Source: Pararge aegeria
Taxonomy: Eukaryota > Arthropoda > Insecta > Lepidoptera > Nymphalidae
Assembly (NCBI RefSeq): GCF_905163445.1
Contig: NC_053197.1
Span: 248,001-312,000, forward strand
Direction: 5' to 3'
Length of the DNA: 64,000 bases
Below the pieces are notes generated by a model, which saw only the letters and a list, made by a program, of their open reading frames with translations, was not told the origin of the DNA and made no database searches. Positions 1 to 8,516 of the stretch are shown here, one piece after another. The number at the start of each line of letters is the position of its first letter. Within the stretch, counting starts at the first letter, position 1. The position numbers and the translations under genes are program-made.

Positions 1-1808
1 CCATTGTCGGTGAATACTTAATGTTTAGTCTCCGCTCAAGATTCATCTTTTTGTGAATGTACATGTGCTACACTAACACTATGCGTTTGTACCTACTTAC
101 GTACATACCTAACCTACGCGTATATACTAACATGGAAAATCTAATAAATGCTACCGCAGTCCGATATACTTTTCGACGTGGTTAAAAGATTGGCTTGTTC
201 TGCCTAATTTAAGTAGGTAGGTATTCTCTTAACCGTCTCAAATCATGACCGCTAAAAAATATGTATTCGGCTCTCAGAGGCATTTTAACCCTTAATTGCA
301 TTTCAGCTGCTCACAAAATTCCGGTACATTGGTTACAACATACATTGGTACAAACATTTCTGACCATTATGGTCAGAAATGTTGGTTGTTTGCACCCTCT
401 AATTGGTGACGTGCACTATTTTATCTTTCGTGAGCAATAAGTAATAAAAATGTTTTAGCGAATCTTTCAACCAGCGACTTTCAACTCATTTGCAATTTTA
501 ATTAAAACTTCCTAAAAATCCAAAACAACAAACATGCCAATTCCATTTTCTTTTAGACGCCAACAAACTAAAGCTTCAACACGAAGTTCACTCAATTTAA
601 AATTCAGAAGCTCTGTAATAGAGTTGAAATTCATTCACGTCAGCGAGTCGCCTCCCTCGCCTCTAATTAGCCTGAAAACGAAACTATCTCGCCGCCATTT
701 CAATTTACACTTTATTTTGAGGGTAGTTAGATTTGTTCCTGAATGGCTGTAGAGTAACAATAATAGAGGACACTCGACCTCTCAGTGGCGCGAGTTTTCC
801 CGCGGATTTTACTTTTTCCTCGCTCCGAGTACGAGCTGTTTGTACACTCACCAAGACATAAAAGGGCCCCAAACTATGTTTCCTTTCCTCGTCGAGAGTC
901 CTAACACTTTCCTTCAAGTATTTGCAGGGATATCTTCTGCCCATAAAAATACCTTTAAGGTTTCTAACTTGGCGGAAATGTGGCCGCGAAAAATAAAAAT
1001 GCTATTCAACTAGAACTCGTTCGTGTTGGTAGTTGGAACATACAAACATCGAGGTAACTTTTATGTTTATGCTGTTTTTCACGATTGGTCGTTAAGTTGT
1101 AGGTACATTGGATTCGTCATTGATCATCCTAAGTAATTTATCTGCAGGACACAGTTCACACTCAGGACAGAGTTATATGGCTGACGTCCACCACGCTGTT
1201 CCATCGTTTGCAAGCCTCAGTCAAATCAGTTTTCCAACGTTTCGTTGGTAACGGAAAGGAGACCTGTATTTCCCCGGATCCAAGTTGGTCTTTAACCTTG
1301 CACGACGGAGTGAGCACTTGAAACTATCATTGGGGTGTTTTCACTAACAATTGATAGTTCCTGATGACTTTCCTAAACGAATATACCAGTACCCAGCAAT
1401 GGGACATAATAATTGATTATAAATATTATTATTTAGGTTCAGGCAAAACATTAGTGGTTCGTTTTGAGTCAATTTTTATAAAGAAACACAATATATGGAC
1501 ATCTTAAGTTACAAGAAATTAAACATTATATAAATAAAGAATGAAATATTAATGGTAAATACTGGTTTAAATAGCAACTATATTGTCAATATTTGGAAAA
1601 GCCTTGGGTCAAAAAACCACACAATTAAAGCAATTAAAAAAACTATATAGGGGGAAAAAATACTTTCTTTATTAACTTGTAGGTATGAAATAACACCCAA
1701 ATACGTTTTCCCCAAAAAAAAAATTGGACCCAAAAATTTGATTTACAATAAAATTTTGAGTAGGATGACACATTTACATGATGTGTTTGTTAAAGACATT
1801 GTTATTTT
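1..1808. other. AT-rich interval without a gene
   Basis: I see no coding region with family resemblance here. Short open frames near 534-944 lie on both strands and match nothing I recognise. The interval holds one perfect small hairpin (353-383) and otherwise appears to be unique AT-rich DNA. Confidence 0.5.
353..383. repeat. perfect 14-base hairpin
   Basis: Bases 353-366 are the exact reverse complement of 370-383, with a three-base loop. It sits alone in noncoding DNA. It may be the centre of a small foldback element or a recent inverted duplication; no neighbouring element is recognisable. Confidence 0.7.
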
Positions 1809-1893
1809 GATGGCTTATTGGTGCAGTGGGCAGCGACCCTGTTTTCAAAGTCAAAGGTCGTGGGTTCAATGCCCACAACTGGAAAAAAATTGT
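1809..1893 (+). mobile_element. SINE family A, 5' half (tRNA-like head)
   Basis: Carries an A-box-like GTGCAGTGGG and a B-box-like GTGGGTTCAATGCCC, then CCACAACTGGAAAA, matching the heads of the SINEs at 11344 and 12215. The copy stops at AAATTGT (1887-1893). Its 3' half resumes after the same heptamer at 8646-8652, so the SINE was split by the non-LTR element between them. Confidence 0.8.
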
Positions 1894-2207
1894 CAAAGTC
1901 AAAGTCAAAGTCAAAAATCAATGATCAAATGAATGAATCAATGAATCAATCAAGATCAAAAATATCTTTATTCAAGTAGGCCCACAGGTGGCACTTTTGA
2001 TGCGTACATAAGAACCACACGGTAGTGAGATGATGGCGATAACCACATTCGTAAACTTAAAACTAAAGCTACGAGGGTTCCAAACGCGTCCTGGTCTAAG
2101 AAGAAGCCCACAACAAACTTAGCCGGGCGTATTTTTTTTTTTTTGTTATCACCATCTCACAATGTAATTTTAAATTATTAGAAGAGCAACCTGGTTAGAG
2201 CAATAAT

Positions 2208-3330
2208 TTACACCCAAGCTTTTTTATCGTTTACGTAGTCCTTTATACTATAATAGGACTTTTCTATAAGCTTCCGTTTAATACAAACTTTGAACTTTTT
2301 AAGAGACATCTCCAAGATGACAATTGGTAGTTTATTGTAGAATTGTATGCAATTTCCTTTAAACGAATTATGAATTTTATGTAACCTAGTATATTGCACT
2401 GTAAGTTTATTCTTACTTCTAATGTTTAAATTATTGCAGTCACATTTTTTCTTAAATTTAGAAATGTTTTTATGAACGTACATTAAATTTTCAAATATGT
2501 ACTGACTATACACTGTCATTATTTTAAAATCTTTAAATTTATCTCTCAATGACTCTCTCGGACCCATTTTGTAGATAGAACGAACAGCCCTCTTCTGCAG
2601 CACGAAAATAGTGCTAATATCAGCAGCATTACCCCAAAGTAAAATTCCATATGACATAATGCTGTAAAAGTAACTAAAATATACCAGTCTCGCAGTTTCT
2701 ACGTCGGTCATATGGCGTATCTTCTTTACCGCATAGGCAGCAGAACTAAGCCTGTTCGATAAATTATTTACATGAGGGCCCCATTGAAGTTTAGAATCTA
2801 ACGTTATTCCTAGAAAAACTGTCGTATCCTCCAGTTTCAGTTCCTCATTATTAAGTAGTACAGTGGTTTTCACGTGTTTAACATTAGGTAACGTCAAAAG
2901 CTAGTTCACGTCGATTTATTTTAAAAGTCAGTGATGTATCATCGGCAAACAGAACTATCCCGTGTTTATCCTTGGCAAGGTAAGGAAGGTCATTAATGTA
3001 AATAAGGAACAGAAATGGTCCTAATAAAGACCCCTGTGGGACACCTATTTTCATAACTGATCCATTAGACCGTTTTCCATTCACGTCGACTTTCTGAATT
3101 CTATCGCGTAGATAGTTACTCATTAAGTCTAGAGCTACACCCTGAATTCCATAGTGGTGTAGTTTCCTAACTAACGTTTCGTGTTGAACACAATCAAACG
3201 CCTTAGATAAGTCACAGAACACACCAAGTGCATCACGTGACTCCTCCCAGGCTTCAAATATGTTTTGTATTAGCTCAACACCTGCGTCGATTGTTGAGCG
3301 ACCCCGTGTGAAACCAAATTGAATCTTATA
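2208..3330 (-). pseudogene. Non-LTR reverse transcriptase, C-terminal part, broken
   Basis: Read on the minus strand from about 3330, the protein begins in the QFGFTRGRST motif, then FCDLSKAFDCV with the first catalytic Asp, GVPQGSLLGP and FADDTS with the catalytic pair. It continues into the post-RT region (TVFLGITLDSKLQWG, KRAVRSIYK). Near 2890 the frame changes and, compared with the copy at 51717-52676, roughly 35 codons downstream of FADDTS are missing, so the RT thumb side is damaged. Another indel lies near 3320, just upstream of QFGF. The copy is non-functional. The N-terminal RT part lies beyond the DIRS insertion at 8517-8645. Confidence 0.85.
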
Positions 3331-3342
3331 TGAAGTAAATTA

Positions 3343-3500
3343 TCTTGACTTCGTCTCCGAGATTTATATTAACCATGTAGTAGCCCGGCTACGCTTTAAC
3401 CTATCGCACAAGCATTCAGAGTGTAGGAAAAAGAGAAGCAATATATACCCGTCTCTTTCCTACACTATCGAGTTGTTGCCGCTCGCGGTTGCACCTCATT
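3343..3500 (+). repeat. DIRS left inverted terminal repeat
   Basis: About 158 bases starting TCTTGACTTCGTC match the reverse complement of 8309-8468. The only differences are three consecutive bases shortly after that start. The internal complementary region also carries this left-end version (about 8129-8166). Confidence 0.92.
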
Positions 3501-3552
3501 CTTGTCCGTGCGCTCGCGCCGACTGCACAAGTGTTTATAGCTGGTGGTTACC

Positions 3553-3697
3553 ATGCCAAAACGCAAGCGTGAAGAAACTAAGGAAGAAAGGTGGGCAAGG
3601 AAGATGAAGAAATATGAATCAAAACTTCATGAGACACGTCGACGTCATTTTCGCCGCATAAATTACTCCAGCGATGAAGAAGATGTGCAACCCGAAG
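3553..3697 (+). CDS. DIRS Gag-like protein, predicted exon 1
   Basis: An ATG at 3553 has an A at -3 (TTACCATG) and opens a very basic, charged reading frame rich in Lys, Arg and Glu, ending in an acidic SSDEED stretch. Unspliced, the frame stops at 3703-3705 after 50 codons. A good donor, GAAG|GTGATT, lies at 3697/3698 in phase 1. The acceptor TTTGTTTCCAG at 4149-4159 restores the frame into the long Gag frame, giving a predicted 368-residue protein. Short basic N-termini of this kind are usual for DIRS Gag-like proteins. The splice is inferred from signals and phase only. Confidence 0.7.
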
Positions 3698-4159
3698 GTG
3701 ATTAATGCCGCTTTGTATTTTCTCGATGTATTCTTTGAGAAAATTATTAATACTCTATGCAGCTATACTTATATATATTACCAAGGCAACAAGCGCGGTT
3801 TTTTTTATATTTGCTCGTTGAATTCTTCGAGCGAATAAAATATTTCAATTCTTTATTTTTTTAAGCCCGTTGTATTCTTCGGGATCTATTGTGATCGTTT
3901 GCTAATTAGCTCGATCTCCACTTGTTATTTGACATATTGATGTCTTTGATCGCTTTGAAGTTATAATATTTGACATGATCATATTACTTATTTGTGGGTA
4001 TACATTTAATTACCTACACCTTATTTATATACACCAACACCAAACGAATCCACTAGTTGCTTCAAGCTGGGTATTTGAAAAAAAAAAAAAAAAAAAAGAA
4101 AAACAAATAAACAAAAACCGTAACATGTCCGTTCGTGTAACGTTACAATTTGTTTCCAG
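3698..4159 (+). other. Predicted intron in DIRS gag (462 bases)
   Basis: It begins GTGATT and ends in a pyrimidine-rich TTTGTTTCCAG. Removal joins exon 1 (phase 1) to the Gag frame without a stop. The interval is AT-rich, holds a run of A at about 4079-4097, and has no open frame related to the element. The downstream Gag frame has no ATG until well inside the protein, which supports a real intron. Confidence 0.65.
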
Positions 4160-5121
4160 AACCTTTCGAATCTGGAGATGTGGGTGTTACAAACGTCGTC
4201 AGTGATATTATATTTGAAAGTCCTACGGATTCCGTGCCTGTTAACGACGAAGAGCCGTGCGAGCTGCCCAACAATAGTGAAGCACCCACTGAAGACCCTC
4301 CTTCCGATGTTTACAACGCAGAGCTGCTGCAAGTGCTGGGGAGCGTTGAATCGGAGGTGGATGAATACGGTGATGACTTGCATTCTGAGGTTGCAACAAG
4401 ACTCCAAAAAATTTTAATTCAGGGTCTACCTACCACTGTTAAAGATGACCTTACAAAAAAATATGCCTTTCCAAGAAACGTTCCCTACTTGAAGGCACCA
4501 ACTCTAAACCCGGAAATTGAGGCTATGTTAGTGGAGACCTGCCGACTCCGCGACAAACGTCTGCAAAATAAACAGAATCAGATCGGCAGGGCATTGTCAG
4601 CCTTAGGAAAAGCTATGACGGGCCTTCTCAAAAACAATCCCGACATTCCTGAAATCGTGCGCACTTTGAACGATGCAGGAAATCTCGTTGCCGATTGCCA
4701 CTTCGCAGAAACAGACACTCGTCGGACGGTCATCATTCCGTTAGTCGACAAATCTCTGACTGACTCTTTTAAAAATCGGAAGAGAGACAGTCTTTTGTTC
4801 GGAGAGAGCTTAGGCGAGGTGGTTAAGAACTCTAGAGGAATTAAAAAGACGAGTCAACTTATTCAAGCTGCTGCACCTGTTTCTAACACGAATTTAAACT
4901 ACAAAGGCCCATCGACTCGTCCGAGGCGGCAGTGGGTAGGACAGGCCTACACGCAGCAACGAGTCGGTGGGCAGCGGGCAACGTTCTCGAGTCGTGGCCG
5001 GCGCACAGCCGCCACGAACCCGCCGCCGCAGCCTGCTCGCCGGCAGCCGCCGCCGCCGCCGCCTGTGCGGCGCCAGCCACAGCGCCGGGAACACGTGCCC
5101 GGCAATCGTCGGCAGAAGTAG
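4160..5121 (+). CDS. DIRS Gag-like (ORF1) protein, main exon
   Basis: This probably encodes the RNA-binding structural protein of the element. The frame runs 319 codons after the splice and ends in TAG at 5119-5121. It has an acidic N-terminal stretch, a central helical part (DDLTKKYAFPRNVPYLKAP and LNPEIEAMLVETCRLRDKRL are typical of this Gag family), and a C-terminal tail of Pro, Arg and Gln repeats that could bind nucleic acid. I see no CCHC zinc knuckle. The last 235 bases overlap the Pol frame and are strikingly GC-rich compared with the rest of the element. No ATG lies at the start of this exon, so translation should begin at 3553. Confidence 0.85.
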
Positions 5122-7034
5122 CTACGCAGCCTCAGGTACATGCTGGACGTCTTAAATATTATTTAAACGCATGGCGTTCTATAACAAACGACAATTTTAT
5201 TTTAAATGCTGTATCTGGTTATTCTATTCCGTTTACTTCTGTACCAAACCAATGTTCAGAAGAATATCCTAAACGTGTTTTTTCTACACAGGAATCTTTA
5301 TCGTTAGAAAAAGAAATACAACATTTGCTAGATATACAAGCCATAAGAAAATGTAACCCAGTTAATGGACAATATGTATCTGATATTTTTTTAGTTCCTA
5401 AGAAAGATGGTACCATGAGATTTATCTTAAATCTTAAAAAATTGAATACACATGTCTTTGTCGAACATTTTAAGATGGAAGATATTCGAACTGCCATTAA
5501 ATTAGTAACGGAAGGTTGTTTTATGGCTAATATAGACTTGCACGAAGCCTATTTTTTAGTCCCTATACATAGAAATCATAGAAAGTACCTTCGATTTTAT
5601 TTCAAATGTTTTTATGAATTTAATGCCCTACCATTTGGACTATGTTCGGCACCCTATATTTTTACAAAAATTTTACAACCAGCTATAACCCATTTACGCT
5701 CACGTGGTTTTAAATCTGTTCGATATTTAGATGACATTTGTTTACTCGGTGATTCCGAAGAGCAATGTTTAGATAACGTAAAAAATACATTAGAATGCTT
5801 AAACAACTTGGGTTTCATAATAAATTACAAAAAGAGTTGCTTTCAGCCCAAAACCTCATGTACTTTCTTAGGCTTCGTGATAAATTCCAAATCAATGACG
5901 TTAGAATTACCGGAACGGAAAAGGAGTAGCATTTTGCTTGCTGTTGATAAGTTATTGATAACAAAGTCTATACGTATTCGTGACTTTGCTCGTGTGCTTG
6001 GGTCTGTTACCGCTGCATGTCCGGCGGTGGCCTACGGGTGGTTATACACTAAGTCACTCGAAAGGGCTCGATACTTGGCGCTTATTAATAATAATGAAAA
6101 TTATGATAAGTTCATGTCTATTCCAGATAATTTACGTGATGACCTACTGTGGTGGAAAAAACATATCTTGACAACTGTAAAACAAATCTCGCAATCTAAT
6201 TACACAATGGAGATCTTTACTGATGCTTCCACTACAGGGTGGGGCGCTGCCTGTAATGGTGAAAAAACGGGAGGATTTTGGTCCGAGTTTGAGTCTAATC
6301 ATCACATAAATTATCTAGAACTGTTAGCGGTTTACTTTGGACTTCAATCATTCGCCAATAGAAGGACAAATTGTGATATCCTCTTAAGGGTCGATAACAC
6401 AACAGCAATTTCTTACGTCAACAGAATGGGCGGGGTTCGGTACCCCCACCTGAATAATATTTCGAATATGATCTGGAAATGGTGTGAAGCAAGGAACATA
6501 TTCATTTTTGCCTCGTATATTAAGTCTTCTCTAAATACCGAAGCTGATGGTGAATCGAGAAATCTTAATATCGATACGGAATGGGAGTTAGCGGCATATG
6601 CGTTTTCAAAAATCATTAATACTTTTGGGCAGCCAGATATTGACCTATTCGCGTCTAGGGTTAATGCAAAATGTAACAAATACATTTCATGGAAGAGAGA
6701 TCCCGATGCCTATAATATTGACGCTTTTACTATTGATTGGTCGCCATTTTTTTTCTACGCGTTTCCTCCATTTGCGTTAATACTGAAAATACTAAATAAA
6801 ATTATCGTTGACGGTGCTACGGGAATAATGATTGTGCCGCAATGGCCGTCCCAACCATGGTATCCCCTCTTTAAGTCATTAACTGTATCAAAAATTTTGG
6901 TTTTTCCCCCTAATAAATTTCTCCTTACATCTCCTTTCAGGTCAACACACCCGCTACATCGAAGGCTTTCCCTGGCAGTGAGTGTGTTATCCGGGAAGGC
7001 TTTATTAAAAAAGGGGTGCCAGTATCAGCAGTAG
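4887..7034 (+). CDS. DIRS Pol: reverse transcriptase, RNase H and C-terminal domain
   Basis: The frame is open from 4887, after a stop at 4884-4886. Recognisable Pol starts near 5140 (HAGRLKYYLNAWRS). Counting residues from 4932: RT spans about 115-320, with NIDLHEAYF (Asp202), LPFGLCSAPYIF and YLDD (265-268). RNase H covers about 425-545, with FTDAST (Asp431), YLELLA (Glu463), RVDNTTA (Asp488) and the EADGESR Asp539. A last domain with DIDLFAS (570-575), FPPF and VPQWPSQPWYP follows; such a region is seen in DIRS Pol proteins and has been compared with a DNA methyltransferase. All polymerase and RNase H catalytic residues are present. There is no ATG at the frame's start; entry is probably by -1 frameshift from Gag. 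Confidence 0.9.
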   Translation, partial: HEFKLQRPIDSSEAAVGRTGLHAATSRWAAGNVLESWPAHSRHEPAAAACSPAAAAAAACAAPATAPGTRARQSSAEVATQPQVHAGRLKYYLNAWRSITNDNFILNAVSGYSIPFTSVPNQCSEEYPKRVFSTQESLSLEKEIQHLLDIQAIRKCNPVNGQYVSDIFLVPKKDGTMRFILNLKKLNTHVFVEHFKMEDIRTAIKLVTEGCFMANIDLHEAYFLVPIHRNHRKYLRFYFKCFYEFNALPFGLCSAPYIFTKILQPAITHLRSRGFKSVRYLDDICLLGDSEEQCLDNVKNTLECLNNLGFIINYKKSCFQPKTSCTFLGFVINSKSMTLELPERKRSSILLAVDKLLITKSIRIRDFARVLGSVTAACPAVAYGWLYTKSLERARYLALINNNENYDKFMSIPDNLRDDLLWWKKHILTTVKQISQSNYTMEIFTDASTTGWGAACNGEKTGGFWSEFESNHHINYLELLAVYFGLQSFANRRTNCDILLRVDNTTAISYVNRMGGVRYPHLNNISNMIWKWCEARNIFIFASYIKSSLNTEADGESRNLNIDTEWELAAYAFSKIINTFGQPDIDLFASRVNAKCNKYISWKRDPDAYNIDAFTIDWSPFFFYAFPPFALILKILNKIIVDGATGIMIVPQWPSQPWYPLFKSLTVSKILVFPPNKFLLTSPFRSTHPLHRRLSLAVSVLSGKALLKKGCQYQQ
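4893..4899 (+). promoter_or_regulatory. Candidate -1 frameshift site T TTA AAC (Gag to Pol)
   Basis: In the Gag frame the codons are AAT TTA AAC, giving the heptamer X XXY YYZ in exactly the phase for -1 slippage. It lies six bases inside the start of the Gag/Pol overlap (4887-5121), and Pol is the -1 frame. Five bases further on, AGGCC (4905-4909) can pair with GGCCT (4944-4948), and GC-rich DNA follows. A role is inferred; no other in-phase canonical heptamer was seen in the overlap. Confidence 0.6.
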
Positions 7035-7933
7035 ATATAACGATTTCTTCCTTATCTCAAAATACCATCTGTCAGTACTCTTCTAGTCTGAAAAAATGGT
7101 GGACCTACTGCAATCAAAACAATTGTGATTTTTATAGAGTCAGCGTCGGTTCATTATTGGATTTTCTTACTAAATGTTATAAATCAGGCTCATCCTACGG
7201 AACCCTTAACAATCATAGATCAGCTATTTGTTTGATTTCATCTGTTAATTTTGGACACAATGAAATAATCAAACGTTTTTTTAAAGGAATTTTTAAACTG
7301 AATCCTGTGTTTCCCAAATATAATGTAACGTGGAACCCCAGTATTGTGTTAGATTATTTGGCGAACCTTTCAAATGATACTATTAGCCTAGAATTGTTAG
7401 TCAAAAAATTAGTAATGTTGTTAGCGCTGGCTACTGGGCAAAGAACACAAACTTTATCTTTTATAAAAATTTCAAATATGAAAAAGTTTCATGATCGGAT
7501 AGTTATTTCTATAACAGATGTGATTAAGAATTCTGCTATTGGTCGAGCCCAACCTATTTTAAATCTTCCATATTTTCATCAAAGGCCAATTATTTGCCCA
7601 GCTGCCGCCTTAGAATCATACTTGTCTTCAACTACTACTATAAGACCTAGCAACGAAGATCGTTTAATATTGACCACTAAAAAACCTTATAGAGCTGCTT
7701 CATCTCAGACCTTAGGACGCTGGATCAAGCAAACTCTGCAGGAGAGTGGCATCGACACTTCTTTATTTAGTGCTCATAGCACTAGACACGCCTCGACTTC
7801 CGCTGCATTTCGTGCTGGTATAAGCGTCGATGTCATTCGAAAAACAGCCGGTTGGTCTGACCAATCCGCGGTATTTGCCAACTTTTACAATAGGCCGATT
7901 ATTGATACCACTCCTAATCTGTTAAGTTTATAG
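6917..7933 (+). CDS. DIRS tyrosine recombinase
   Basis: This is a lambda-integrase-type recombinase, expected to insert a circular DNA copy. The frame is open from 6917 (stop at 6914-6916) to TAG at 7931-7933. Counting from the GTG at 7016, the protein is 305 residues: an N-terminal core-binding part (SSSLKKWWTYC about 22-32) and a catalytic part with ATGQRTQT (Arg143), AHSTRHAS (His254 and Arg257), AGW (Trp280 at the position of the second His/Trp) and NFYNRP (Tyr291). The R-H-R-Y set is complete. No ATG occurs before about residue 155, so entry is probably by -1 shift from Pol. Residues just upstream of 7016 in this frame also look protein-like, so the true entry point is open. Confidence 0.92.
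   Translation: MSPYISFQVNTPATSKAFPGSECVIREGFIKKGVPVSAVDITISSLSQNTICQYSSSLKKWWTYCNQNNCDFYRVSVGSLLDFLTKCYKSGSSYGTLNNHRSAICLISSVNFGHNEIIKRFFKGIFKLNPVFPKYNVTWNPSIVLDYLANLSNDTISLELLVKKLVMLLALATGQRTQTLSFIKISNMKKFHDRIVISITDVIKNSAIGRAQPILNLPYFHQRPIICPAAALESYLSSTTTIRPSNEDRLILTTKKPYRAASSQTLGRWIKQTLQESGIDTSLFSAHSTRHASTSAAFRAGISVDVIRKTAGWSDQSAVFANFYNRPIIDTTPNLLSL
7007..7013 (+). promoter_or_regulatory. Candidate -1 frameshift site A AAA AAG (Pol to recombinase)
   Basis: Pol is read TTA AAA AAG here, so the heptamer A AAA AAG is in phase for -1 slippage, and the recombinase is the -1 frame. The Pol stop follows at 7032-7034. An alternative is entry further upstream: the recombinase frame is open from 6917 and a splice-acceptor-like CTCCTTTCAG lies at 6931-6940. 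Confidence 0.5.
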
Positions 7934-8055
7934 GTTTTTTTTTTATTACCTATTTTACTTTAGATGATTTGGAAACCTTAGATTATAGAATCAAACTTAG
8001 TAAAGTTCAGTTAGTTCATTTAAGTTTGTTATTTTTTCTTATGTTCTGTATTAAA

Positions 8056-8061
8056 AATAAA
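8056..8061 (+). promoter_or_regulatory. AATAAA in DIRS 3' region
   Basis: An AATAAA hexamer lies about 120 bases after the recombinase stop and just before the internal complementary region. It could act as a poly(A) signal, but DIRS transcripts must copy the right ITR, so its use is uncertain. Confidence 0.3.
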
Positions 8062-8128
8062 CATTTAACTAAATTCGTTGTTGGTTATTAATCCTGCAAC
8101 ATTGAAATTGATCTGTATCTCTAAACAT

Positions 8129-8240
8129 CTACATGGTTAATATAAATCTCGGAGACGAAGTCAAGATAATTTAGTGATCAAACGAACTTACCTTAAGTGA
8201 AGTTCGATCTTAATTATCTTGACTTCGTCGAAGAGATTTA
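8129..8240 (+). repeat. DIRS internal complementary region
   Basis: Bases 8129-8166 are the reverse complement of the left end (3343-3380). Bases 8174-8240 are the reverse complement of the right end (8443-8509). The two join at TAATTTA (8167-8173), the complement of the TAAATTA at both integration borders. This is the template thought to rebuild the termini during DIRS circle formation. Confidence 0.92.
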
Positions 8241-8308
8241 GGTTCCCTCCCATCCCTTCTCTTCTTAGTCACCCCTGATTTCAATGCTGCTCTTTCTTGC
8301 TCTAAAAT

Positions 8309-8468
8309 AATGAGGTGCAACCGCGAGCGGCAACAACTCGATAGTGTAGGAAAGAGACGGGTATATATTGCTTCTCTTTTTCCTACACTCTGAATGCTTG
8401 TGCGATAGGTTAAAGCGTAGCCGGGCTACTACATGGTTAATATAAATCTCTTCGACGAAGTCAAGATA
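8309..8468 (-). repeat. DIRS right inverted terminal repeat
   Basis: It matches the left repeat in inverted orientation. About 41 further bases (8469-8509) extend beyond the ITR to the border; this extension occurs also in the internal complementary region but not at the left end. An extended right end is a known DIRS trait. Confidence 0.9.
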
Positions 8469-8516
8469 ATTAAGATCGAACTTCACTTAAGGTAAGTTCG
8501 TTTGATCACTAAATTA

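Larger units (their letters stand above)
3336..8516 (+). mobile_element. DIRS-type tyrosine-recombinase retrotransposon, apparently intact
   Basis: The order is left ITR, Gag, RT/RNase H with C-terminal domain, tyrosine recombinase, internal complementary region, right ITR, all with long open frames. No LTRs or aspartic protease are seen. The heptamer TAAATTA borders both ends (3336-3342 and 8510-8516), and its complement marks the junction inside the internal complementary region. No longer target duplication is present, as expected for integration of a circular intermediate by a tyrosine recombinase. Over the terminal sequences I could compare, the only ITR differences are also preserved in the internal copy, so no mutation since insertion is evident. 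This points to a very young insertion. Confidence 0.93.

Noticed and set aside
4932..4934. GTG as start of DIRS Pol
   Set aside because: A non-ATG start inside gag is less likely than frameshift entry; the frame is open further upstream to 4887.
3336..8516. LTR retrotransposon or retrovirus-like provirus
   Set aside because: No direct LTRs, protease or DDE integrase; inverted repeats and a tyrosine recombinase identify DIRS.
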